This document shows, in pieces, positions 36,723 through 45,409 of a stretch of 64,000 bases of DNA. The DNA comes from an uncultured Clostridia bacterium (GTDB lineage: Bacteria; Bacillota; Clostridia; TANB77; CAG-508), in contig CAKOVI010000001.1 in assembly GCA_934121905.1 (NCBI GenBank), positions 310,001 through 374,000 on the forward strand, written 5' to 3'. The notes under the pieces were generated by a model that was not told the origin of the DNA, did no database searches, and worked only from the letters and a program-made list of their open reading frames with translations. How positions within the stretch are numbered: the first letter of the stretch is position 1; each line of letters opens with the position of its first letter. A program made the translations under genes and the position numbers.

Positions 36723-37859
36723 ATGAAAGCAATTGATAATAAGGAATTAATATTAGCACTAGAAGACCTAGAAAAAGAAAAAGGAATAAAAAAAGAATAT
36801 CTATTAGAATCAATCGAAGCAGCACTAGTTACAGCATACAAAAGAAACTTTGATGCACTAGAAAATGTAAAAGTAGTAATGGATAAACAAACAGGAGCAA
36901 CATATGTATACTCAATAAAAGAAGTTGTAGAAAGAGCAAATGACCCTGTACAAGAAATAAGTTTAGATGAAGCAAAGAAAATAAACAAATCAATACAAAT
37001 AGGTGATAACGTAGAAATTGAAATAGTACCAAAAAATTTCGGCAGAATTGCAGCACAAACAGCAAAACAAGTTATAGTTCAAAAAATAAGAGAAGCAGAA
37101 AGAGAAATTTTATATAATGATTATAGTGATAAAAAAGGTGAAATAGTATCAGGTCCTATTCAAAAAGCAGAAAGAGGAATCGTTGTAATGGACTTAGGAA
37201 AACTTGAAGGAGTTATGCCTTTAAAAGAACAAGTTCCAACAGAAAATTATAATGTAAATGATAAAATAAAAGCTTATGTTGTAGATGTTGAAAAAGGTGA
37301 AAAAGGTGCACCACAAGTAATAGTTTCAAGGAGTCATCCAGATTTTGTAAGAAAACTTTTAGAATTTGAAATACCTGAAATATATGAAGGTTTAATAGAA
37401 ATTAAGAGCGTATCACGTGATCCAGGAAAGAGAAGCAAGGTTGCAGTATATTCTCAAGACCCAAATATCGATCCAGTAGGTTCATGTGTTGGTCAACGTG
37501 GAATACGTATTCAAAATGTAATAAATGAATTACACGGAGAAAAAATTGATGTTATAGAATGGAACCCAGATATTTCAATATATATAGCAGCAGCACTTCT
37601 TCCTGCAAAAATAATGGCAGTTGATAGTAAAGAAGATGAGAAATTTGCTCAAGTAATAGTTCCAGATGACCAATTATCTTTAGCCATAGGAAAAGCTGGT
37701 CAAAATGCAAGACTTGCAGCAAAACTTACAAACTGGAAAATTGATATAAAATCAGAAAGTCAATTTAGACAAATGTTACAAGAAAAAGCAGCTAGCGAGA
37801 ATAAAGATAATGATGAAAATGAGGATTCTTCAGAAGAAACCCAAAACAATGAAGAATAG
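36723..37859 (+). CDS. nusA: Transcription termination/antitermination protein NusA
   Basis: 378 residues: N-terminal RNA polymerase-binding domain, S1 domain (about 130-200, GEIVSGPIQKAERGIVV), and two KH domains (DPVGSCVGQRGIRIQNV, LAIGKAGQNARLAAKL). C-terminus is short and acidic, the usual Firmicutes form without acidic repeats of E. coli. Modulates pausing, termination and rRNA antitermination. Confidence 0.96.
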   Translation: MKAIDNKELILALEDLEKEKGIKKEYLLESIEAALVTAYKRNFDALENVKVVMDKQTGATYVYSIKEVVERANDPVQEISLDEAKKINKSIQIGDNVEIEIVPKNFGRIAAQTAKQVIVQKIREAEREILYNDYSDKKGEIVSGPIQKAERGIVVMDLGKLEGVMPLKEQVPTENYNVNDKIKAYVVDVEKGEKGAPQVIVSRSHPDFVRKLLEFEIPEIYEGLIEIKSVSRDPGKRSKVAVYSQDPNIDPVGSCVGQRGIRIQNVINELHGEKIDVIEWNPDISIYIAAALLPAKIMAVDSKEDEKFAQVIVPDDQLSLAIGKAGQNARLAAKLTNWKIDIKSESQFRQMLQEKAASENKDNDENEDSSEETQNNEE

Positions 37860-37916
37860 AATGTAAATCTAAAGAATATAAAATCAGAAGAGGGATAAAA
37901 AAGGAGAAGATTTAAT

Positions 37917-38189
37917 TTGAAAAAAATACCACAAAGAACTTGTATAGGCTGTAATAGCAAAAAAGATAAAAAAGAATTGATAAGAGTTGTAAAAAATAAA
38001 GATGGTAAAATTTGCATAGATTTAACAGGAAAAAAAGATGGAAGAGGAATATACATTTGCAAATCTGAAGAATGTCTAAATAAAGCTATAAAAAATAAAA
38101 GAATTTCTAGAACTTTTGAGATGGAAATTGATGAAAATATATACGAGAGTTTAAGAAAGTTTATAAATGGGGGTGAGATTATTGGGTAA
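37917..38189 (+). CDS. ylxR: YlxR (DUF448) RNA-binding protein
   Basis: 90 residues starting at TTG 37917 after AAGGAGAAG. RTCIGCNSKKDKKELIRVV and DGRGIYICKSEECLNKA are the family signatures. Small nucleic-acid-binding protein linked to RNase P and translation. Its end overlaps the start of infB. The usual neighbour ylxQ (L7Ae-like) is absent. Confidence 0.93.
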   Translation: MKKIPQRTCIGCNSKKDKKELIRVVKNKDGKICIDLTGKKDGRGIYICKSEECLNKAIKNKRISRTFEMEIDENIYESLRKFINGGEIIG

Positions 38190-41166
38190 AATGAAATTAT
38201 ATGAACTAGCAAAAGAAATGGATGTGTCTAGTAAAGATTTACTAGAACAAGCAAAAGAGATGGGGATTAATATAAAAAGCCATTTGAGCGTGATTTCTGA
38301 TGAAGATGTTAAAAATTTGAAAGATAAATATCAAAGAAAAGGTGTTTCAAATACAAGCAAAAAAGAAGAGAAAAAGCCTAAAAAAGAAAGTACACAAAAT
38401 TCACAAAAGAAAGATAATCCAGTAATAATTAGAAGAGAAGTGATTATCGAAGAAGATGGAAATAAAGAGAAAAAACAAGAAACAAAACATAATGATAATA
38501 AAAATCCATTTGTACAAAGAAATCAAAAAAAGGATTTTAATATAGTTTATAGAAACAAACCAACTAAACCTATGACTGTAAGTGAATTGTTTGGTTTAAA
38601 TAAAGATGAAAAGAAAATTGAAAATAAAAAGAAAGAGGATACCGAGAAAAAAGAAACAATGAAAGTAGAAGTAAAAAAGGTAGAACCAAAAGTGGAACAA
38701 AAAGTACAAGAAAATGTGGTACATACAAAAAATCAAAATACTAATATGAACAGAAATAATGATTTCCAAGATAGAAGAAATCAATCATCAGAAAGAGGAA
38801 ATTACCAATCTCGTAATAGAAATAATGATAGGAATAATTATCAAAATAATAGAAGAGATGGATTTAGACCAAACAATAGAAATAATGATGGTCAAAATGG
38901 TTTCCAAAAAAGAGATAATAATAGATATCAAAATAATAATGGTGAGAAAAATTGGCAAAGAGATAATAACAGAAATAATGGCCAAAATAATTTCAGAAAC
39001 AATAATCAAAATGGTAGAAATGGTTATAATAATGGTGGAAACAGATTTGGAAACAATAATAGACGTCCATTAGATGAAAAAGGTATAGAAAAAAATATTA
39101 AAAATATTATTACTGTTGAAACAAATATAGAAGAAAAGTCAGCACGTGAATATAGTAGAAATATGGATAAACAAAAAAATAATAACAGATTTGATGAAAA
39201 TAGAAGTGCTAAAAAGAAAACCAGAAGAAACCAAGAGGATTATTCTATAAATGAAAAGAAATTAAATAACCTAAAACAAAGAAATAATTTATCAAATATG
39301 TTCGAAGACCAAGAAGATAGTATGCTTGATTACTATGATTTAACAACACAAAGAGGTAGAAAAGGTAAGAAAAAAGTAGCAAAAGGAGAAGAAAGAATAA
39401 AACAAAAAATCTTCAAACTTACAGAAATTACCATACCTGAATCTATAAGTGTTAAAGATTTAGCTACTGAACTTAAAAAGACATCAAGTGAAGTTATAAT
39501 GAAACTTATGTCACTTGGAATTATGGCTACTTTAAATAATAACTTAGATTTTGATACAGCATTTTTAGTCGCTTCTGAATTTGGTGTAACAGCTAATAAA
39601 AAACAAGAAGTTAAAGAAGAAGATATATTATTTGATGAATCTGAAGATAAGGCAAATGAATTAAAAGAACGTCCACCAGTAGTTGTTGTTATGGGTCACG
39701 TTGATCATGGTAAAACATCACTTCTAGATGTAATCAGAAAAACAAATGTAATAGGTGGAGAAGCAGGTGGAATTACACAAGCAATTGGTGCTTATCAAGT
39801 AAAGGTAAATGATAGAGATATCACATTCCTAGATACACCAGGACACGAAGCATTTACTCAAATGAGAGCAAGAGGTGCTCAAATTACAGATATTGCAATA
39901 CTTGTTGTTGCTGCAAATGATGGTGTAATGCCTCAAACTGTAGAAGCTATAAACCACGCAAAATCAGCTGGAATTCCAATAATTGTTGCAATTAACAAAA
40001 TAGATTTACCAGATGCAAATCCTCAAAAAGTTAAAGAAGAATTAATGCAATATGAATTAGTACCAGAGGAATGGGGAGGAGACACAATCTATGTTGAGAT
40101 TTCTGCTAAGAAGAATTTAAATATTGACCAATTATTAGAAATGGTATTATTAGAAGCAGATGTTTTAGAATTAAAAGCAAATCCAACAAAACAAGCAAAA
40201 GGTGCAGTAATTGAAGCAAGACTTGACAAAAACAAAGGTGCTATTGCATCAGTTCTAGTTCAAAGAGGAAAATTAGATGTAGGTGATACCGTAGTTGTTG
40301 GAACATCAATAGGTAGAATACGTTCAATGGTAAATGATAAAGGCAAAAAAGTAAAATCAGCTGGACCATCAACACCAGTAGAAATTATGGGATTAACAGA
40401 GGTTCCACAAGCAGGAGATATTTTCTATGAAGTTAAAGATGAAAAAATGGCTAAACACTTAATAGAAAGAAGAAAACGTCAAGCTAGAGAAAAATCAATA
40501 AATCAAGTATCAGCAGTAACATTAGATAATCTATTTGGACAAATGGAAGAAGGAAAATTAAAACAATTAAACCTAATTGTAAAAGCAGATGTCCAAGGTT
40601 CTGTTGAAGCATTAAAACAATCTCTAGAAAAATTATCAAATGAAGAAGTAAGAGTAAAAGTAATTCACGCAGCAGCAGGAGCAGTTACAGAATCTGATGT
40701 TACACTTGCAAAAGTTTCAAATGCAATTATAATAGCATTTAATGTAAGACCAGTTGCAACAGCAAAAAATGAAGCTGAAAAAGACGAAGTTCAAATTAAA
40801 CAATATTCTGTAATTTACCAAGCAATAGACGACGTAGAAGCTGCTATGAAAGGAATGCTTGACCCTAAATTTGAAGAAGAAGTTATAGGAACTGCAGAAA
40901 TTAGACAAATCTTTAAAATATCAAATGTTGGAACAATTGGTGGAGCAATGGTACTTACAGGAAAAATTGCTAGAAACGCAGGAGTTAGAGTTATTCGTGA
41001 TGATGTTGTTATCCACGACGGAAAACTTATATCTTTAAAACGTTTCAAAGATGATGCAAAAGAAGTTGCAAAAGACTTTGAATGTGGTATCCAGTTGGAA
41101 AAATATAATGATATTAAAGAGGGAGACATCTTAGAAGCTTATATTATGAAAGAAATAAAAAGATAA
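38182..41166 (+). CDS. infB: Translation initiation factor IF-2
   Basis: 994 residues from TTG 38182, preferred over other starts because GGGGGTGAG precedes it; it overlaps ylxR by 8 bases. N-terminal IF2_N module (KLYELAKEMDVSSKDLLEQ), then a long basic Asn/Arg/Gln-rich disordered region (about 190-300), a second IF2_N module, the GTPase domain (GHVDHGKTS, DTPGHEAF, NKIDL) and C-terminal fMet-tRNA-binding domains. The Asn-rich linker is unusual in sequence, though IF2 linkers vary. Confidence 0.96.
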   Translation: MGKMKLYELAKEMDVSSKDLLEQAKEMGINIKSHLSVISDEDVKNLKDKYQRKGVSNTSKKEEKKPKKESTQNSQKKDNPVIIRREVIIEEDGNKEKKQETKHNDNKNPFVQRNQKKDFNIVYRNKPTKPMTVSELFGLNKDEKKIENKKKEDTEKKETMKVEVKKVEPKVEQKVQENVVHTKNQNTNMNRNNDFQDRRNQSSERGNYQSRNRNNDRNNYQNNRRDGFRPNNRNNDGQNGFQKRDNNRYQNNNGEKNWQRDNNRNNGQNNFRNNNQNGRNGYNNGGNRFGNNNRRPLDEKGIEKNIKNIITVETNIEEKSAREYSRNMDKQKNNNRFDENRSAKKKTRRNQEDYSINEKKLNNLKQRNNLSNMFEDQEDSMLDYYDLTTQRGRKGKKKVAKGEERIKQKIFKLTEITIPESISVKDLATELKKTSSEVIMKLMSLGIMATLNNNLDFDTAFLVASEFGVTANKKQEVKEEDILFDESEDKANELKERPPVVVVMGHVDHGKTSLLDVIRKTNVIGGEAGGITQAIGAYQVKVNDRDITFLDTPGHEAFTQMRARGAQITDIAILVVAANDGVMPQTVEAINHAKSAGIPIIVAINKIDLPDANPQKVKEELMQYELVPEEWGGDTIYVEISAKKNLNIDQLLEMVLLEADVLELKANPTKQAKGAVIEARLDKNKGAIASVLVQRGKLDVGDTVVVGTSIGRIRSMVNDKGKKVKSAGPSTPVEIMGLTEVPQAGDIFYEVKDEKMAKHLIERRKRQAREKSINQVSAVTLDNLFGQMEEGKLKQLNLIVKADVQGSVEALKQSLEKLSNEEVRVKVIHAAAGAVTESDVTLAKVSNAIIIAFNVRPVATAKNEAEKDEVQIKQYSVIYQAIDDVEAAMKGMLDPKFEEEVIGTAEIRQIFKISNVGTIGGAMVLTGKIARNAGVRVIRDDVVIHDGKLISLKRFKDDAKEVAKDFECGIQLEKYNDIKEGDILEAYIMKEIKR

Positions 41167-41167
41167 T

Positions 41168-41224
41168 TGCTCTTTTGGGACCGGTTCTTTTATGAACATG
41201 TTCTTTTGGAACCGGTTCTTTGGA
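41168..41224 (+). repeat. Two direct copies of GGGACCGGTTCTTTT type
   Basis: TTTTGGGACCGGTTCTTT and TTTTGGAACCGGTTCTTT in tandem between infB and rbfA. Confidence 0.8.
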
Positions 41225-41251
41225 GGACAAAAAGATAGGAGGCTATTAATT

Positions 41252-41617
41252 ATGCCACAAAGAAAAACAACAAATAGAATGGACAAGGTTAATGAGGAGT
41301 TAAAAAAAGAAATTAGTGTTATAATTGACCAAGATTTAAGAAATCAAAATATAACAGGATTAATTAGTGTAACTAAGGTCAAAACTGCTCCAGATTTGCG
41401 TACTGCTAGAGTTTATATTAGTTTACTTAATTGTAAGAGCAAGAAAAATACTCTTGAGGGTATTAAGAAGGCATCTGGTTATATTAGATCTGAAATAGCT
41501 AAAAGAGTTAATTTAAGATATACTCCTGAACTTATTTTTGAGGTTGACGAGAGTATGGAGTATGGCTCTAGAATTGAGAGTATTTTGAAGGAAATTATGC
41601 CAGAGGAGAAAAAATAA
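41252..41617 (+). CDS. rbfA: Ribosome-binding factor A
   Basis: 121 residues from ATG 41252 behind ATAGGAGG. Single KH-like RbfA domain (RMDKVNEELKKEISVII, LRTARVYISLL, RYTPELIFEVDES). Acts in late 30S maturation and cold adaptation. In expected order after infB. Confidence 0.94.
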   Translation: MPQRKTTNRMDKVNEELKKEISVIIDQDLRNQNITGLISVTKVKTAPDLRTARVYISLLNCKSKKNTLEGIKKASGYIRSEIAKRVNLRYTPELIFEVDESMEYGSRIESILKEIMPEEKK

Positions 41618-41632
41618 AAACAGTGGCAACAA

Positions 41633-41724
41633 GCCCAAATGGGACCGGGTCTTTTTTGTCCCAATGAGACGAAATTCGTTTAATATTAAAAAATGGGACA
41701 AAAAAGACCCGGTCCCATTTGGGC
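41633..41724 (+). repeat. 31-bp perfect inverted repeat
   Basis: Arms 41633-41663 and 41694-41724 flank a 30-base centre; core GGGACCGGGTCTTTTTTG. Confidence 0.9.
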
Positions 41725-41739
41725 GAGAAAGGAAGAAAT

Positions 41740-42690
41740 ATGACACTAGATACAATATTAGAAGAAATAAAAAAAGCAGAAAAAATTGTAATATTAACAC
41801 ATGAATTACCAGATGGAGATGCGGTAGGAAGTTCATTAGCAACAGGTTTAGCGTTAGAAGAAATGGGAAAAGATGTAGACATCATAATACCGGAATATTC
41901 AAAATCATTTGCATTTCTACCAGGAATAAATAAATTAAAAAAATCTACAGATGTAGAAAAATACGATTTAGCAATAGCATTAGATTGTGCAGATATTAAA
42001 ATATTAAAAGGTTATGCAAAATATTTCGAAAAAGCAAAAACGAAAATAGTAATAGATCATCATAGCAGCAACATAATGTATGGAGACATAAACTTTGTAA
42101 ATCCAGTTGCACCAGCATGTGCACAAGTATTGATTGGGATGTTTAGCTATTTTGGAATAAAAATGACTAAAGATATGGCAACAAGCGTAATGACTGGTAT
42201 AATAACAGATACAGGTGGATTTTCTTATGGTGCTACAACAGAGACTTTTGAATTTGCAGCAGAAATTTTATCACTTGGTGTAAACATATCTGAAATATTT
42301 AGAAGAGCTTTACATACAAAAAATAAGGCTAATTTCGAGTTGACTAAAAGAGCAATGGATAGATTAGAATTTTTTGAAAATGGAAAAGTTGCTTTTACAT
42401 ATATAACTGGACAAGACCAGGAAGAGGTAAATGCCATACCTGGTGATCACGAAGGCATTGTTGATGTAGGTAAAAACATAGATGATGTTGAAGTTTCAAT
42501 ATTTTTACACGAGGTAAAGGGAAAAGGATATAAAATTTCTTTAAGGTCTTTAGAGTATGTTGATGTTGCAAGTATTGCCATTATGCTAGGTGGTGGCGGA
42601 CATTTAAGAGCTGCTGGAGCTTATGGTAAGGGAACAGTTGAACAGATTAGAGATAAAGTGCTTAAAGAGGTTAGGAAACAGCTTAAATAA
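41740..42690 (+). CDS. nrnA: NrnA-like DHH/DHHA1 phosphoesterase
   Basis: 316 residues from ATG 41740 (AAAGGAAG upstream). DHH domain with HELPDGDAVGSS and VIDHHSSN; DHHA1 domain ending GGGGHLRAAGA. NrnA degrades nanoRNAs and pAp. Standard position between rbfA and truB in Firmicutes. Confidence 0.94.
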   Translation: MTLDTILEEIKKAEKIVILTHELPDGDAVGSSLATGLALEEMGKDVDIIIPEYSKSFAFLPGINKLKKSTDVEKYDLAIALDCADIKILKGYAKYFEKAKTKIVIDHHSSNIMYGDINFVNPVAPACAQVLIGMFSYFGIKMTKDMATSVMTGIITDTGGFSYGATTETFEFAAEILSLGVNISEIFRRALHTKNKANFELTKRAMDRLEFFENGKVAFTYITGQDQEEVNAIPGDHEGIVDVGKNIDDVEVSIFLHEVKGKGYKISLRSLEYVDVASIAIMLGGGGHLRAAGAYGKGTVEQIRDKVLKEVRKQLK

Positions 42691-42717
42691 ATATTTTGTA
42701 GTAGAATCGTTTCTTTT

Positions 42718-42737
42718 TCCATTGGGACCGTATCATT
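42718..42737 (+). repeat. Partial repeat copy before truB
   Basis: CCATTGGGACCGTATCATTT, a single half of the repeat family with a decayed core. Confidence 0.5.
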
Positions 42738-42757
42738 TCACGAAAAAAGGAGTTTGT

Positions 42758-43645
42758 ATGGATGGAATTATAATAATAAATAAAGAAAAAAATTGGACAT
42801 CAAATGACATAGTACAAAAATTAAAAGGAATACTTCACGAAAAAACAGGACATACAGGAACTTTAGACCCGCTTGCAACTGGTGTACTTCCAATATTGAT
42901 TGGAAAAGGAACTAGTTTATCAAAGTATTTGGTAAATCATGATAAAGAATATATTGCAACTATTAGGTTAGGGGAAAAGACTTCTACAGGGGACCAAGAA
43001 GGAGAAATCATTGAAAAAAAGCCAGTAACAGATGATATGTTTGATGCAGAAAATGTAAGGAAAGTTCTTTCTGAATTTAAAGGAAAACAGAACCAAATTC
43101 CACCTATGTATTCAGCAATTAAAGTTAATGGGAAAAAACTTTATGAGTATGCTAGAAGTGGTAAGAAAGTAGAGATAGAACCTCGCGAGATTGAGATTTT
43201 TGATATTGATTTGATTTCTATATCTAAGGATATGAAGGAAATTGTGTATAAAGTTTGGTGTTCTAAAGGAACTTATATTAGAAGTTTATGTGAGAATATT
43301 GCTGAAAGACTTGGAACAGTAGGATTTATGAGCGTTTTAAATAGAACTAGAGTTGGGGATTTTAGAATTGGACAGGCTGTTAGGATTTCGGATGTTGTTG
43401 ATGGTGATGGTGTTGTAAATAGGGATATTATAAAGAGTAAGTTTATTTCAATAGAGGATTTTTTGATGGACAAAAATGAGATAGTTCTTGATAATATGAA
43501 GATTAGAAAGTTCTTAAATGGTGTGAAAATTTTTTGTGATAAAAGTGATGGAATATATAGGGTATATAGCGAAAATAGAGTATTTGTAGGAAGTGGAATT
43601 GCTAAAGATAAAAAATTGAAAAGAGATATTATTATTAATTTTTAA
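42758..43645 (+). CDS. truB: tRNA pseudouridine(55) synthase TruB
   Basis: 295 residues from ATG 42758 after AAAAAAGGAG. Catalytic Asp37 in GTLDPLATGVLP; also YSAIKVNGKKLYEYAR and GTYIRSL. Makes pseudouridine 55 in tRNA T-loops. The usual next gene ribF is missing; a terminator follows. Confidence 0.95.
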   Translation: MDGIIIINKEKNWTSNDIVQKLKGILHEKTGHTGTLDPLATGVLPILIGKGTSLSKYLVNHDKEYIATIRLGEKTSTGDQEGEIIEKKPVTDDMFDAENVRKVLSEFKGKQNQIPPMYSAIKVNGKKLYEYARSGKKVEIEPREIEIFDIDLISISKDMKEIVYKVWCSKGTYIRSLCENIAERLGTVGFMSVLNRTRVGDFRIGQAVRISDVVDGDGVVNRDIIKSKFISIEDFLMDKNEIVLDNMKIRKFLNGVKIFCDKSDGIYRVYSENRVFVGSGIAKDKKLKRDIIINF

Positions 43646-43653
43646 AAAAGAAG

Positions 43654-43699
43654 AAAACCAGAGAAACTCGAATTATAGAAATTGAGTTTCTCTGGTTTT
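43654..43699 (+). terminator. Rho-independent terminator
   Basis: AAAACCAGAGAAACTC pairs with GAGTTTCTCTGGTTTT after truB. Confidence 0.8.
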
Positions 43700-43721
43700 A
43701 TTGTTTCATCTAAAATACTGT

Positions 43722-43817
43722 TCAAGCTTTGTAGAAATCTCCCGTCCGGAATTCTTCGACATGCATTTCTACGTGTCGTAAGAAGTGGTCCATCTGTTCT
43801 AAGCTCATTTTTGTCAT
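43722..43817 (-). CDS. 31-residue small protein in the foreign-looking island
   Basis: ATG at 43817 on the minus strand behind AGGAGGTCTAATATT. The peptide (MTKMSLEQMDHFLRHVEMHV...) is Met/His/Glu-rich and probably helical. It contains a CGG (43746-43748 on the plus strand) read as Arg; shifting gives no sensible extension. G+C is above the window average. Downstream of the gene at 43992 on the same strand. Function unknown. Confidence 0.45.
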   Translation of the reverse strand: MTKMSLEQMDHFLRHVEMHVEEFRTGDFYKA

Positions 43818-43925
43818 AATATTAGACCTCCTGATATTTATTTGATACCTTAATTTTCCTACGTTTACATAAAAAAATCAAATTTGGAGAAAATTTCAAA
43901 TTATTTATATTAAGAAAAATTGACA

Positions 43926-43960
43926 AAATAAAACAGAGGGGCGAGTTTACGTCCCTCTGT
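43926..43960 (-). terminator. Terminator of the gene at 43992
   Basis: On the minus strand ACAGAGGG pairs with CCCTCTGT, followed by TTTATTTTG. Confidence 0.65.
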
Positions 43961-43991
43961 CGGAATTAAATTGTTACATTGTAGTGTAAGA

Positions 43992-44540
43992 TTATTCTTT
44001 GGTATTTGAATACTCAAAAAATCTTACATAAGTAGATGTTAAATCACGGTAAGCTGCCACCAGAACCTTAAGCTGTCGTTCAGCCTTAGACTGAATAACT
44101 GAGATTTCATTCGGGGACAGGGTTTGCAACTGATGAGACAGTTTTTCCGCATACTCGAACTGTCTGACTGTGAATGCATGGAATGCATGCGCATTAGCCA
44201 GTGTCAGGTTGGGTAAACGGAATTTGCATCCTTTGTCAGAGCTACCGATTGTACGGAGCTCAACTCTTTTACCACTTGCATCAACGATATTCTTCGCCTG
44301 TAAGTCACGAAGAAATTCATCTGAAATAAGATTCTTTTCTTTCAGAATGTAGAATAAATCGTCGATTGCGGTGTCAACCTTAGATAACTCTGCATTTATA
44401 CGCTGAAGGTACAATTTTGGGTTATCCAGAGTCCAGTCTCTTATTGGTGATGGCTCAGGTGTACCATAGAGTTCATCGTCTAACGCGCTGTTATGACGCG
44501 CTGCGTTCCGGGATACGTGATAGATTCTAAATTCGCTCAT
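43992..44540 (-). CDS. Unidentified protein with foreign codon use
   Basis: 182 residues, soluble, mostly helical, no membrane segment. Start ATG at 44540 with AGGAGG upstream. It uses GCG, CTG, CGT, CGC and CGG freely and has clearly higher G+C than its neighbours, indicating transfer from another genome. An in-frame CGG near its start (VSRNAAR) encodes Arg: shifting there hits a stop after nine codons. Divergent from 44728 across back-to-back promoters. No family recognised. Confidence 0.65.
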   Translation of the reverse strand: MSEFRIYHVSRNAARHNSALDDELYGTPEPSPIRDWTLDNPKLYLQRINAELSKVDTAIDDLFYILKEKNLISDEFLRDLQAKNIVDASGKRVELRTIGSSDKGCKFRLPNLTLANAHAFHAFTVRQFEYAEKLSHQLQTLSPNEISVIQSKAERQLKVLVAAYRDLTSTYVRFFEYSNTKE

Positions 44541-44587
44541 TTTAATTCCTCCTGTTATTATGTTGAATATTATTCAGTAACAAAGAC

Positions 44588-44651
44588 ATTATATAACATT
44601 ATGTAAATTTTGTCAATACTTATTGACCAAATTATGTAAATATGATACAAT
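44588..44651. promoter_or_regulatory. Back-to-back divergent promoters
   Basis: Minus strand: TTGACA (44616-44611), 17-base spacer, TATAAT (44593-44588). Plus strand: TTGACC (44623-44628), 17-base spacer, TACAAT (44646-44651). The two -35 boxes lie 6 bases apart, forming GTCAA-tactta-TTGAC, a possible shared operator. Confidence 0.75.
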
Positions 44652-44727
44652 ATATCACGGTGAAACGCAGAAAACTCCGTTTACATCACAGAAACAAACA
44701 ACAAAGAAAATAACAGGAGGAAAAATA

Positions 44728-45285
44728 ATGGATTTAAACAAAGTGGATTTCGACAAAATTAACAGTTTAACTGCAGATGAAATTATCATTGTAAACATTC
44801 TGGACAAGGCTGCAAGAGAGGCGAATGAAGCAGTAGAATTAATCTACAACACATATTCATTCAAAATGGGAGAGGAAAAAATACTGGTATGGAAAAATGG
44901 AGATGGAAACTTTGAATACTTATCATATGAAGGCGAATGGGAAGGAACATACATAAAAAATGGAACTCATCGTATTAAATGTGGAAAAGATAATTCAAAC
45001 ATTAATGCCTATTTCTATGCACAGGCTCTAATAAAAGAAGGCTTTGTTACACCAGAAACTGAATTTTTAGACGGAACAACTTATGGAGAAATGAGTCTGG
45101 GAGCTATATATTTTCGTGACTTCATTCGCAGAACAAGAGCAAAAGCGAAGGAATTTGGAAAAGAAGAAAAGAGCAAGACTATAAAGAGACAGGCAAAAAA
45201 AACTAGTGAAAAGGAACCAGAGGAATTGGTCGTAGCTAGCAGCGAAACAGAAAATGAGGTGAGAGTTAAAGAGAAATCAAACTAA
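44728..45285 (+). CDS. Unidentified soluble protein, divergent partner
   Basis: 185 residues from ATG 44728 after ACAGGAGG; an upstream in-frame extension lies in the 5' leader and is unlikely. N-terminal helical part, a Trp/Gly/Tyr-rich middle (about 50-85), then a basic, Lys/Glu-rich tail that looks disordered. Codon use is intermediate. No homology recognised. Shares its regulatory region with the gene at 43992, so the two may be co-regulated. Confidence 0.6.
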   Translation: MDLNKVDFDKINSLTADEIIIVNILDKAAREANEAVELIYNTYSFKMGEEKILVWKNGDGNFEYLSYEGEWEGTYIKNGTHRIKCGKDNSNINAYFYAQALIKEGFVTPETEFLDGTTYGEMSLGAIYFRDFIRRTRAKAKEFGKEEKSKTIKRQAKKTSEKEPEELVVASSETENEVRVKEKSN

Positions 45286-45293
45286 AAATCCAA

Positions 45294-45325
45294 AAAATAG
45301 AGTAGGTAGTACCTGCTCTATTTTC
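45294..45325 (+). terminator. Rho-independent terminator
   Basis: AAAATAGAGTAGGTA pairs with TACCTGCTCTATTTT. Confidence 0.75.
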
Positions 45326-45347
45326 ATAAAAAAATTCAAAAAACTAC

Positions 45348-45376
45348 TTGCCAATTGTCGAAATATGAAATATAAT
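45348..45376 (+). promoter_or_regulatory. Promoter of the gene pair at 45410
   Basis: TTGCCA (45348-45353), 17-base spacer, TATAAT (45371-45376). Confidence 0.7.
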
Positions 45377-45409
45377 TAAAATGTATAAAACACACTTAGG
45401 AGGAAAAAG

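Noticed and set aside
44623..44727. Upstream extension of the gene at 44728
   Set aside because: It runs through the promoter and leader; AGGAGG precedes ATG 44728.
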